This document shows positions 19,940 to 29,400 of a DNA stretch of 64,000 bases, in pieces. The translations under genes and the position numbers were made by a program. The notes below the pieces were generated by a model that had not been told where the DNA came from, ran no database searches, and was given only the letters and a program-made list of their open reading frames with translations. Within the stretch, counting starts at the first letter, position 1. The number at the start of each line of letters is the position of its first letter. The DNA comes from Granulicella mallensis (lineage in GTDB: Bacteria; Acidobacteriota; Terriglobia; Terriglobales; Acidobacteriaceae): contig NZ_JACHIO010000009.1 of the NCBI RefSeq assembly GCF_014203225.1, positions 186,001-250,000 of the forward strand. Direction: 5' to 3'.

Positions 19940-20451
19940 TTCGCACCTCCATTAGTAACTTCTTTACGCAGCTTGTCGCGCGTTTCCGTGTTGGATACCG
20001 CAGCCAGCAGCATCTCATCCAGCTTGTCGTTGCCCTGGAGGGTGCCGCGAAGATCCGACAGACGCGTGCGCAACTCGAGGAGTTCGCGCAGCGGTCCGAC
20101 CTGCCGTGCAACATTTACCGGCTCGAAATCTTCGAGCGACTCGAAGGTCAGATCGACTTTGATCTGCGCTCCGTCACCCATATCACTCAATTTATTGGCG
20201 ACCGAATAGGCCAGATGCGGCTCCATCCCCTTGAGCACGGTATCGAAGTTGTCGGGGTTGATCTCGACAAACTTGCGTTCCTTGAGAGCCTCGAGCGGCG
20301 TCTTCGGCTGACCGGTCAGGTCTCCGAGCACACCCATCACGAACGGCAACTCCTTCAATTCGATCGCATCACCCACCTCGACGTCGTAGGTAATCTGAAC
20401 GCGCGGCGAACGTACGCGATCAAGCTTATGCTGTGTACTTTCTCTTGCCAT
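19936..20451 (-). CDS. tssB: T6SS sheath small subunit TssB
   Basis: A 171-residue TssB (VipA/ImpB). The signature VQITYDVEVGDAIELKELPF near 18-37 and MGVLGDLTGQPKTPLEAL near 40-57 are typical, followed by the DFEP and LREL helical elements. It is the first gene of the leftward arm. GAGGTG precedes the ATG at 20451. The promoter must lie in the 496-base divergent region shared with tssK1. Confidence 0.97.
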   Translation of the reverse strand: MARESTQHKLDRVRSPRVQITYDVEVGDAIELKELPFVMGVLGDLTGQPKTPLEALKERKFVEINPDNFDTVLKGMEPHLAYSVANKLSDMGDGAQIKVDLTFESLEDFEPVNVARQVGPLRELLELRTRLSDLRGTLQGNDKLDEMLLAAVSNTETRDKLRKEVTNGGAN

Positions 20452-20947
20452 AGCGGCACCTCATGAAATCTGGTTGACTGCGCATTACAACTGCACGGAG
20501 GAATTACGGAGCGAGTTCAAGCCTCACCCGAACAGTAACGATTGGCATCAGGACGAAAATATGACCATCGCCGATGTCGAGTAGCTGATTCCTTTGAACT
20601 TTGCTCCTTTACGTCACGTACCTGCATGTCTAAACCCGCGCCGTCGTCGTTTATTCCCACTCCTGCGATTTATTTTGGGTGCTGCCCTCAAAAAAATCGC
20701 GATAGGGTTTTCACGCCGCCCAGGCTCACAAGAAAATCAATTTGAGATTTATGATTCACGGATGGACTGTTGTCCTGCACCCCTTCTTCGGGGATAATCG
20801 TAACCAGCTTTGCAGGTCTGACATCGCAGGAAACTACCAGACGCTCCAAAAGCAAAGCAAAACCCAACATGACGCCGCTCAGTGGTTGTGCTAATTCTGC
20901 AAATGCACCAGTGGCCCTGTTCAAACGCGCGCAAGGAGCGCTTCACA
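20452..20947. promoter_or_regulatory. Divergent intergenic region between tssB and tssK1
   Basis: This 496-base gap separates the two arms of the T6SS locus and must hold promoters for both. I see no clear sigma-54 or sigma-70 boxes and no strong palindrome. AAGGAG at the right end serves tssK1. Small open frames inside it have no protein-like composition and are not called. Confidence 0.45.
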
Positions 20948-22297
20948 ATGTCTAAAATGCTTCCTGTAGTGTGGACAAAGGGCGTATTTCTATCTCCACA
21001 GCACCTTCAGGCACAAGATCGGTTTTTTCAGGACCTACTGAGTTTTCGCGTCGATGCGCTCACATTCCGCAGTTGGGGTTTCATGGAGCTTGCCATCGAC
21101 GGTGGCGGCGTAGCAGGTGGCAGCCTCGAGATTACCTCCTGCAGTGGTCTCTTCCCCGACCATCTCGCCTTCGACACGAATCACGGCAGCCCTTTGCCAC
21201 GTGCCCGTTCTCTCGAAGAGTGTTTTCCAGAAGGCCGGCAGCGGTGCGCCTTCTTTCTGGCCATCCCGCAACATCGCGAAGGCGGTCTGAACATTGGGTC
21301 GGAACGCGGAGGACTGAGCACTCGCTTCTTTTCTGAGTTGCAACTGCTTCGTGACGAGACCGGACAGACGGCCAGCGAACGCCCCGTGGCACTGGCTCGC
21401 AACAACCTCGCCATCCTTGCTGAAGGCGAGACGATGGAAGGTTCGGTACTTCTGCCGCTCGCGCTTGTAGAGCGGACGGAAGCAGGTCTCTATCAACTGA
21501 GCTCTACGTTCGTTCCACCCCTGCTCGATGTCCACGCCAGCAGCTATCTGCTCGGCATTCTGCGCGGCCTTGTGGAGTTACTCGTCGCACGCAGCAGCCA
21601 ACTTGCAGGGGTGCGCCGGCAACGCAATGAAAGTCTTGCCGACTTTAGCGCATCGGATATCGCAAACTTTTGGCTTTTGTACACCCTCAATACGGAGTTG
21701 CCTGGCCTGCGGCATCTGCTGGGCGCAACCAGGGTGCATCCTGAGACGCTGTTTACAGCGATGCTGCGACTCGCCGGATCCCTTACGACCTTTTCAAGCA
21801 CAGTAGAAGCACGTGATCTACCCCGCTACGATCATGAGAATCTCGGGGCTTGCTTCTCGGTGCTCGATGCCCTGCTGCGTGAGTTGCTCGATACCGTCGT
21901 TCCCAGCAACTTCATCGCACTGCCACTGAAACTGGTGCATCCAACGGTGTATGCGGCCGTGATCGACAAGGATGAATATCTTCGTTCTGCACGTTTCTAT
22001 CTCGCCGTGTCTTCCACGATAAGACGGGGAGAATTGATTTCACGCTTCCCTATGCTCTCGAAGGTCGGTTCAGGCACACAGATCGAAGATCTTATTCGGC
22101 AGGCGCTTTCTGGTCTCCGGCTCGTCCATGTGCCTGTTCCACCCCGCGCCATTCCCGTACGCCTCGATTACCAGTACTTCTCCATCGAAGCAAGCGGACT
22201 GATGTGGGAATCGGTTACACGAGCACGCAATATTGCCGTGTATGCTCCAGGCGAACTTGGGGATCCCCAGATGGAGCTAATCATCCTGCCGCAGTAA
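20948..22297 (+). CDS. tssK: T6SS baseplate protein TssK, copy 1
   Basis: A 449-residue TssK from the ATG at 20948 (AAGGAG upstream); a farther in-frame start lacks support. The family start pattern is present, VVWTKGVFLSPQHLQAQDRF, followed by the shell and neck domains and a C-terminal head with the family ending RNIAVYAPGELGDPQMELIIL. TssK connects the baseplate to the TssL/TssM membrane complex. A second, clearly homologous gene lies 1.6 kb downstream. Its 3' end converges on the tail-anchored repeat protein gene. Confidence 0.94.
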   Translation: MSKMLPVVWTKGVFLSPQHLQAQDRFFQDLLSFRVDALTFRSWGFMELAIDGGGVAGGSLEITSCSGLFPDHLAFDTNHGSPLPRARSLEECFPEGRQRCAFFLAIPQHREGGLNIGSERGGLSTRFFSELQLLRDETGQTASERPVALARNNLAILAEGETMEGSVLLPLALVERTEAGLYQLSSTFVPPLLDVHASSYLLGILRGLVELLVARSSQLAGVRRQRNESLADFSASDIANFWLLYTLNTELPGLRHLLGATRVHPETLFTAMLRLAGSLTTFSSTVEARDLPRYDHENLGACFSVLDALLRELLDTVVPSNFIALPLKLVHPTVYAAVIDKDEYLRSARFYLAVSSTIRRGELISRFPMLSKVGSGTQIEDLIRQALSGLRLVHVPVPPRAIPVRLDYQYFSIEASGLMWESVTRARNIAVYAPGELGDPQMELIILPQ

Positions 22298-22307
22298 GGC
22301 CATGCAT

Positions 22308-22349
22308 CTGCGTCAACACCCCTGGACCAGCTCAGTGGTGTTGATGCAG
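22308..22349. terminator. Hairpin between convergent tssK1 and the repeat-protein gene
   Basis: A 13-base inverted repeat (CTGCGTCAACACC at 22308-22320 and GGTGTTGATGCAG at 22337-22349), with one G-T type mismatch, lies just after tssK1. The right arm encodes the last codons of the leftward gene, whose stop is at 22332. No T-run follows on either strand, so termination is likely but not certain. Confidence 0.5.
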
Positions 22350-23609
22350 GAGAAACAGCGATACCAGCACGGTAAGCAGCACCAACAGTACACCGTTCAT
22401 CACAAGCAGCCAGGGCGCAAGCCTCTCCAGTAAAGTACGAGCAGCAATTGCAGGAAGCGCGGCGGGAGTCATATGCGGCACAGCCTGGAGAACATTCACC
22501 GCCCCTCCTGCTGCTGCGCTATTTTGTTGTGGCGGCACTGCAGGCGAGGCTGATGGTTGTGAAGGAGCAGCCTCACTGTTTGATCTGGCAGCCGCACTCT
22601 TCATCACGCGTGTAAAGTCGCTGGAAGCTTCCGGCGTTGGATTATTTTCTGCAGCATTGCGCTCCGAAGAAGGAGCCTGCGCGGGCAATGAAGGGGTGGG
22701 AGTGGGGTTGCCTCCCGGCCTGGGCTCGGAGGGGCGTTGGAGGCTCTGAAGCAACTGGGTGAATTCACCCGGACGCGGAGCAGTATCCGGCGCGGATGAA
22801 GAGGCAAACGAGGCAGAAGACTGCGCAAAGGAGCGATCCCCGAAAGCACGTGTTTCATCCGAACGGCGCGCAGGCGATGCGAAAGATGACTTCGCCGCAT
22901 CGACGGGAGCATTACTGGAGTTAGAGGCCCGATCACTCCCAAGGGAGTTGAGCAATTCAGTGAATCCACCGCTTGTAGGCTGGCTGCGTACAGGATCGGA
23001 AAAAGCCGAAGAGGGCGGAGCTGGATATGTCTCGGCAGGCGTAGGTGTACCTTTGGCGGGAGGCTCTGTTGCCGGAGATAATCTTGAAGATCTGCCCGAA
23101 TCTACAGAGGATGCCCTGGCCGGTTCAACTGTCTGAAAAAACTGAGTAAAGCTGTCTCCTCCAGAAGAACTCGAGGGAGCAGGCGGGTTTACAGCAGGCA
23201 GTTCACTCAGGATGGCAGGTTGTGCCGTGCGTGGTGTGGGCAGCTTCGTGAAGATACGAGTGAAATCCCCCGGAGCTTCGTTGCGCGGTTCCTGTTGCGT
23301 AGGGGGTATTGCCGGAACCTCGCGGCTTTTGCTCTCAGAAGCGTTCATGCCGGGGACTGCAGGTAGCTGGCTTTCCTGTCTCCCTGCATCAGGTTGTACC
23401 GCCGCAGCAGGATTCGACTCGGCACTATCATTCACAAGAGAAAAAAGCCGGGTCACGCTGCCTTCAGCCGCAGGTCGCGAGCTCTGAATGTCGAGCTGCC
23501 CTAATAGCTGTTCGAAAGAGGCTTCTTCTCTCAAAGGATTAGCACCTTTGGAAAAACGTGCTCTGCCCTGCTCAGAATTGTCTTTGAAATCTTCTTTTTG
23601 ATTGCCCAC
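22332..23609 (-). CDS. Tail-anchored disordered protein with seven FTxLL-type motifs
   Basis: This 425-residue protein starts at GTG 23609 with GGAG nine bases upstream. I recognise no catalytic domain. About 380 residues are Pro/Ser/Ala-rich and look disordered. They are followed by one C-terminal membrane helix (about 398-421) and a short LLHQHH tail, which makes it tail-anchored with the disordered part in the cytosol. Seven copies of a ten-residue motif are spaced through the linker: SFEQLLGQL 31-39, SVTRLFSLV 51-59, GDFTRIFTKL 114-123, DSFTQFFQTV 152-161, GGFTELLNSL 214-223, GEFTQLLQSL 281-290, SDFTRVMKSA 330-339. They look like docking motifs for a T6SS partner. It lies antisense between the two tssK genes. 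The function is unknown. Confidence 0.75.
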   Translation of the reverse strand: MGNQKEDFKDNSEQGRARFSKGANPLREEASFEQLLGQLDIQSSRPAAEGSVTRLFSLVNDSAESNPAAAVQPDAGRQESQLPAVPGMNASESKSREVPAIPPTQQEPRNEAPGDFTRIFTKLPTPRTAQPAILSELPAVNPPAPSSSSGGDSFTQFFQTVEPARASSVDSGRSSRLSPATEPPAKGTPTPAETYPAPPSSAFSDPVRSQPTSGGFTELLNSLGSDRASNSSNAPVDAAKSSFASPARRSDETRAFGDRSFAQSSASFASSSAPDTAPRPGEFTQLLQSLQRPSEPRPGGNPTPTPSLPAQAPSSERNAAENNPTPEASSDFTRVMKSAAARSNSEAAPSQPSASPAVPPQQNSAAAGGAVNVLQAVPHMTPAALPAIAARTLLERLAPWLLVMNGVLLVLLTVLVSLFLLHQHH

Positions 23610-23919
23610 GCTTGCCTACTCCACTAAGTGCTCCCACAGAAAAACTCATACGCTCCACTGCGTTTGGAGGCACCCAAAGCCAAAGATAGTTGCGCGCGTT
23701 TATTACAACGCGTTTGGTATAAGTCTGCCACAAAATATAGCTCATAAATTGAGCCATATTTTTTTGCGGTTAGATTTATACGTAACTGCAAACGCGGTAG
23801 AGTAGGTGTGGTATGAAGCAAAGGGCAGCAAAACCGAAGTGGCATAGTGGCGCATCCAAGGCCATCAAACAGCACGTCATCAACTCCACACACGTGAAGA
23901 GCAGGAGAACCGCCTGACT
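23610..23919. promoter_or_regulatory. AT-rich divergent region upstream of tssK2
   Basis: This 310-base gap lies between the repeat-protein gene (leftward) and tssK2 (rightward). Positions about 23715-23775 are AT-rich compared with the surroundings and include an imperfect palindrome, GCTCATAAATTGAGC, at about 23741-23755. These are the best promoter candidates for either gene. AGGAG lies 12 bases before the tssK2 ATG, which is a long spacing. Confidence 0.4.
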
Positions 23920-25293
23920 ATGAAGTCTCTTAGCAGAGTGGTCTGGACCGAGGGCATGTATATGAGCCCCCAGCATTTCCAGGCACAAAGCCGATTTTAT
24001 GAAGACACCGTTGATTTCGTCACACGGAGTCTATGGTCTGAGCCGTGGGGCCTGCTCCACGCACGCCTTGATGAAGATGCCCTGGGGAACGGGCGAATCG
24101 TGTTGCTTGAAGCGGCAGGCGTATTTGAAGACGGCCTTGCGTTTGAAACCCGCGGAAAAACTCCCGCAGCAGCACCACGCAGCGCTGAAGAACTCTTACT
24201 TCCGACAGACGCCGCTGTAATCCTGCATCTGGCAGTACCGGGTACGCATGCTTCTGGCCAGGTCTACAGCGTGCTTGATTCGTCGAAAGAGGAGCACAAT
24301 GAGAACTCCTTCCGATTCCGTACGATAGCGCGCGTTTTGCGAGATAACACGAACGGAATCGATGAACGTGAAGTTTCTCTCGGAGAAGGAAACCTCTCGT
24401 TGCTTACGGAACGTGAAGTGACTCCCGAGATGTCGACCATTCCGCTTGCGCGCTTGATGCGCGATGGCCGGGGTGGTTTGCTGTATGACCCTGAATACAT
24501 CGCTCCTACGCTGCGCATGTCCGCTAGCCCAGCGCTGATGTTACTCGGCAAACGCCTGCTCGAAATTCTTGCCGAAAAGATGGGACCGCTCTCACGCGCC
24601 ATGCGACCGCGCGGAAGATTTGAAGCCGGCACAGCCCCGCTCGATGTGGCGACTTACTGGTTTCTCCATGCACTGTCCACCTCTGCGCCGGTATTGCGGC
24701 ATCTATGCGCTACACGCCACGCGCACCCCGAGCAGTTTTATCTGGAACTCGCGAGACTCGCAGGCGCACTCTCAACGTTTGCCACGGAAACTTCACTCGA
24801 TGAGTTGCCTGATTACGATCACCGCAGCCCAGGGCACGCGTTTCGGGCACTCGATGCGCACATTCGCAAGCATCTTGAGATGATCATGCCGACCAACACG
24901 ATCACGCTCACCTTCACTCCAGGTGCTCCTTACATTCAGGAAGCAGATGTTCTGGACGAGCGGTGTCTGCGGCGCGCCCGCTGGATACTGGGCATTCGGG
25001 CCAATCTCGGCGAAGCGGATCTTATCGACGGTGTGCCAAGGCTCATCAAGGTTTGCTCCGCACGCTTCGTACCTGAACTCGTACGGCGCGCTCTGCCGGG
25101 TCTCACCCTGCTGCATCTTCCTGTGCCGCCTTCGGCTATTCGCGCAGAAGCGGACAAACAATACTTCGCGATTGATCTATCAGGCCCTTGCTGGGAACAT
25201 ATCCTCCAAAGCAAGCGCGTCGGTGTTTATATTCCCGGAGAGATTGCCGAAGCGGACTTTGACCTCACAGTGGTGGTCGAGCCCAACGTCTGA
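23920..25293 (+). CDS. tssK: T6SS baseplate protein TssK, copy 2
   Basis: A 457-residue protein homologous to the tssK gene at 20948. It shares the start pattern VVWTEGMYMSPQHFQAQSRF, the LPDYDHRSPGHAFRALDAHI segment, and the ending KRVGVYIPGEIAEADFDLTV. Sequence outside these blocks differs widely, so this is an old duplication rather than a recent one. It lies directly upstream of tssL and tssM, the classical position, so it may be the copy that contacts the membrane complex. A role for both, for example as a mixed TssK trimer, is speculation. Confidence 0.93.
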   Translation: MKSLSRVVWTEGMYMSPQHFQAQSRFYEDTVDFVTRSLWSEPWGLLHARLDEDALGNGRIVLLEAAGVFEDGLAFETRGKTPAAAPRSAEELLLPTDAAVILHLAVPGTHASGQVYSVLDSSKEEHNENSFRFRTIARVLRDNTNGIDEREVSLGEGNLSLLTEREVTPEMSTIPLARLMRDGRGGLLYDPEYIAPTLRMSASPALMLLGKRLLEILAEKMGPLSRAMRPRGRFEAGTAPLDVATYWFLHALSTSAPVLRHLCATRHAHPEQFYLELARLAGALSTFATETSLDELPDYDHRSPGHAFRALDAHIRKHLEMIMPTNTITLTFTPGAPYIQEADVLDERCLRRARWILGIRANLGEADLIDGVPRLIKVCSARFVPELVRRALPGLTLLHLPVPPSAIRAEADKQYFAIDLSGPCWEHILQSKRVGVYIPGEIAEADFDLTVVVEPNV

Positions 25294-25329
25294 CACTGCA
25301 AAACCTGCAAGCCTAAGCACCGTACAAGG

Positions 25330-25378
25330 CGAATAAGTCCTGACAGCCCCATCTCCTGGGAATGTCAGGACTTATCCG
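25330..25378 (+). terminator. Hairpin after tssK2
   Basis: A 13-base perfect inverted repeat (ATAAGTCCTGACA at 25333-25345, TGTCAGGACTTAT at 25363-25375) can be extended to 16 pairs with one mismatch (25330 to 25378). The loop is 17 bases and TTTAAAC follows. It would end or attenuate transcription before tssL. Confidence 0.55.
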
Positions 25379-25638
25379 TTTAAACGGACCTGCCTCTACT
25401 TACGCCTGCTCCGTAGGCCAAAGATTTATTTGGCCGATCCCTGGGAATAAAAAATCAGCTCACGTGTTTTACCTGCAGGACTGCTTTGTTCGTCGAGGGA
25501 TTGCGTGGGGCAATCTCACGGGAAAGCCTTGCGCGTAAAGCAGAACCTGGATGCCGGAGTCTATGCAGGTTCGTTCGATGACTTCCCATTCCTCATATTC
25601 GATCTGGCGACAGGAAGATAGAAAGGCGCAAATTATCT
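25379..25638. other. Intergenic region between tssK2 and tssL
   Basis: About 260 bases with no gene I can support. With the hairpin just before it, this suggests tssL-tssM have their own promoter. No clear promoter boxes or operators stand out, and the ribosome-binding site before the ATG at 25639 is weak. Confidence 0.35.
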
Positions 25639-26430
25639 ATGGCAGTTAGTTCACCCTCGGCGACTGCACCACCTGCTCGTCCTGCTGCGGCAACACACAC
25701 GATCGCCTCTCTCTTCAGCGAAGTCCTGACCGCGATTCTCCGGATTCGCTATGGCAAGCAGACCATTGGCGACACGCATTCCTTCCGCGAGCATATGCGC
25801 AGGCTGCTGCAGACAGCCATGCAGGAAGCTCGCAGTCTGGGGTATTCGAGCGAACACATTCAGATGGCAGTACTCGCGACCGTCGGCTTTCTTGATGAGA
25901 GTGTGCTTAACCTTGCGAGCGCTGCTCCCCCAGATTGGGCCCGGCGGCCTATGCAGGAAGAGCTTTTCGGTGGACACGTCGCAGGCGAGACCTTCTTTCA
26001 AAACTTCGCGGCACTGCTGCGCGAAGAGAACAGCACAAAGGTAGCCGATGTGCTGGAACTGCACTGTCACTGCCTGATGCTTGGCTACAAGGGACGCTAC
26101 GCCTTCGGGAACGCGGGTGAACTTGCGCAGTTGCTGCGCGCCGCACAGGAGAAGATCGCTCGCGCTCGTGGAGGAGCAGGCACTTTGCTGCCAGGCCCTG
26201 CCACGCTGCCGCTGCCCACTGCCACAGGGCGCGATCGGTGGAGCTACCGCCTGATGATTGCGGCGATGGTGCTGACAGCAGTGGTAATACTCTGCTTCGT
26301 GATTTACAGCCTGTCGCTAAAGGTGGGCGCAGCAGGACTCGCCCAAAACGAAAGGATGCCAGGCCCCGTGTTACAGCAAGGAACCCTGCAAGTTCCAGCG
26401 ACAGATGTGCGGCCCGAGTGGCGAGGATAG
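25639..26430 (+). CDS. tssL: T6SS membrane-complex protein TssL (DotU/IcmH)
   Basis: A 263-residue TssL. The cytosolic DotU hook domain covers about residues 25-180 (FREHMRRLLQTAMQEARSLG, then LATVGFLDESVL, and ELFGGHVAGETFFQNFAALL, HCHCLMLGYKGRYAF). A single membrane helix lies at about 205-226 (LMIAAMVLTAVVILCFVIYSL). A short C-terminal tail follows, without an OmpA-like peptidoglycan-binding domain, so cell-wall anchoring must come from another protein. The stop shares its last base with a possible GTG start of tssM, showing coupling. Confidence 0.95.
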   Translation: MAVSSPSATAPPARPAAATHTIASLFSEVLTAILRIRYGKQTIGDTHSFREHMRRLLQTAMQEARSLGYSSEHIQMAVLATVGFLDESVLNLASAAPPDWARRPMQEELFGGHVAGETFFQNFAALLREENSTKVADVLELHCHCLMLGYKGRYAFGNAGELAQLLRAAQEKIARARGGAGTLLPGPATLPLPTATGRDRWSYRLMIAAMVLTAVVILCFVIYSLSLKVGAAGLAQNERMPGPVLQQGTLQVPATDVRPEWRG

Positions 26431-26432
26431 TG

Positions 26433-29400
26433 ATGGGAAACAGAACAGCAAATACGAGCATGCTGGATGCGCTACTGCGCGAAGCCGAAAACAAGCTTGG
26501 TTCCGCAGGCCGCAAGGGCAAGACACTGCACACACTGCCCATGTTGTACCTGTTGGGTGATACCAATGCCGCCAAGACAACAGCCGTCCTGCGCACGGAC
26601 TGGAATGCGGAGTTGATCGCCGGCGAAGCAATGCGTGATGGCGAAGTCTGCCCGACCTCCACACTGAACCTTTGGTTTGCCGATGGAGTGCTCCTGGCGG
26701 AGACAGGCGTCGCGCTCAACGACTCTCCTGCGCAGATGCGTCGACTTTTCGCAAAGACACGTCCAGGCTCCTGGCGAACCTCTTTTCGCGGAGACGCACC
26801 TCTGCGCGCTGCCGTGGTCTGCGTAAGCTGTGAGCGCCTGCTCGGGGCCAATGCAGCCTCAGAGCTTGCGGCACTAGCCGCAAAGACAGGTGAGCAACTA
26901 CGCGAGCTCGCAAAATTTCTAGGTACCGCTGTGCCGGTCTACGTACTCTTCACGAAAGCGGATCGCATCCCCTTCTTCGCCGCGTGGGTACGCAACCTGT
27001 CGACTGACGAGGCAAGCCTGCTGCTGGGTGCCGCGCCGCGGGACTTTTCTGTACGTCCGGGCAGCACATGGGCAGAGACTGCCTCAGCGACCATCCTGCA
27101 AAGCTACGACGGGCTGCTGTCTGATCTCCAGGGAACAAGGCTCCCCTTGCTGGCACGTGAGACTGATGGTCCTGTCGCAGCGGAGAACTACGAGTTCCCG
27201 CGAGAGATGCGCAAGCTGCGTAACTCACTCTCTGCATTTCTGATCGAGTTAGTTCGCCCCAGCCAGCTTCATGTGAGCCCTCTGCTGCGAGGCTTTTATT
27301 TCACCGGCGTTCGCGCGCACATGGTGGAACAAATCATCTCAGAGGCGGCAGCCACTCCAAAAGCAATAGCCCAACAGGATGCCGGCGCCACCCGAATATT
27401 TTCGGCCTTATCTGCGCAACAAGGCGCAACATCTGCGGATTCTTTTGCTCCGCGTACTTCCTCAAAGAAGACGGCTCAGTGGGCCTTTCTGCCGCGTTTC
27501 TTTCCTCAGGCAGTGCTTCGCGACGCGGCGGCGCTCGCCGGGAGTGGCACGACACGGCAGGCTTCTCTGTTTCAGCGCTTTGTATACGGGACAGCTGCAG
27601 CTCTCTTGTTGTTGCTCTTGATAGCATTCACAGTCTCTTACTCGAACAACCATACGATCGAGAAGCAGCTGAACGCCGCCGATCAACAACTCGCGCACAA
27701 CGAAGCTGTAGGAGGAGCAAACGAGCTCGCGGCCATGTCCCAGCTCGAGCAACTCGATATTCTGCGCTCTCACCTGGTACAGCTTGAGCAATGGCAGCGT
27801 GAAGGAGCGCCCCTGGGATATCGCTGGGGCCTCTATCACGGCAATACGTTGCTTGCACCCGCACGCCGGTTGTACTTCGAGCACTTCCGCGCACTGCTAC
27901 TCACGCGAACCCAGAATAACCTTATCGCAGAGCTTGGCGGACTGCCGGCCACGCCTCCACAAAATGCCGACTACAACAGCACTTACGAGGCCCTGCGCGG
28001 ATACCTGATTACAACGTCTTACCCGCAGTACAGCACGTCAGCCTTTCTGGCTCCTGTATTAACCAACCACTGGCAGAATGGCGCAACCATATCCTCCGAA
28101 CACCGCGCTCTCGCACAGCGTCAATTCGCGTTCTATGCGGATGAACTCACGCTGGACAATCCTTATTCGATCAAGCCAGTCGACACCTCCGTAAATCAGG
28201 CACGCACCTACCTTGCAGGCTTCGGCGGCTTCGAACGTATCTACCAGAGCATACTCACCGCGGCCAGCAGGCAAACGGCCTCCATCGACTTCAATGCTCA
28301 GTTTCCCCACTCTGCGGAGACGATTCTGGAACCGCATATCGTGTTAGGAGCCTTTACTCCATCGGGTTATACCTTTATGCAGAACGCTCTTGCTCACCCC
28401 GAGGTCTACTTCCGTGGAGAGGCCTGGGTACTCGGCGATAAGGCCCCGGCAACCATCGACACCGGTTCACTCAAGCAGCAATTAACCACAAGATATGACA
28501 CGGACTACATAACGACGTGGCGAGCCTTTTTGGATCAGGCCCATGTAGTAAAGGCCCGCAGCCTGGCGGAAGCCGGAACAAAGCTGGGTATCGTCTCCGG
28601 AACAAACTCACCGCTGCTGGCACTTATCCAAACAGCTTCTTACAACACCTCGGTGCAGGATAAGTCCATCTCCGATGCCTTTCAGGCTCCGCAGACACTT
28701 GTGCCTCCGGCAAACAAAGACCAGTACCTTACATCCAGCAACAAGAACTACGTGGACGGTCTATTAACGCTGCGTAGCAGCATTCAACAGGTAACGGCAT
28801 CGCCCACCGGCACGCTTGATCCTGCCGCAGCCGCGCCTATCGCCTCCGCAGCCTCTGCCGCACATCTTGCTGCACAACAAACGGCGCAGGCCTTCCATAT
28901 CGATGCGCAGGCACACACCGATGCAGTAACACTCGCGCTGATGGAAGCTCCCATTACCTCAGCCGATGCGCTGCTGCACGGTCTCGGACCAGCCGCCGCC
29001 AACGCAGGCAGCAGAAGTTTCTGCTCCGCCGTCAATGGACTGTTCTCAAAGTTCCCATTCAACCCTGCAAGCTCCGTGCAGGCTACGCCAGCCGAAGTGA
29101 CAGCCGTGCTGCAACCTAACTCGGGTGAGTTATGGCAGTTCTACAACACGAATCTGAAGTCGTTACTGGTACAGCAGGGCACCCACTACAGCGAGGCACC
29201 AAACCCGCCCATACGGGTGAACCCCGCGTTCCTGCGTTTCTTCAACCGTGCTGCTGATCTCTCGGCCGCATTCTTCCCTGCGGGCGCTACCGCACCTTCA
29301 CTCACCTTCACACTACATAACCTCCCGAGTAACGGAGTGCAGAAGGCTACTTTGAAGGTAGATTCGCAGACGCTTGCGCTGAAAGATCCTCCGAAGCAGT

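Noticed and set aside
18506-20209. Long plus-strand open frames opposite tssC and tssB
   Set aside because: They mirror strong sheath genes, have Arg/Leu/Cys-rich composition and no recognisable domain.
20688-20924. 78-codon minus-strand frame in the tssB/tssK1 divergent region
   Set aside because: No good ribosome-binding site and no domain; the region is more likely promoter DNA.
25949-26851. 300-codon minus-strand frame across the tssL-tssM junction
   Set aside because: Both genes below it are certain; the peptide is Arg/Ser-rich without domains.
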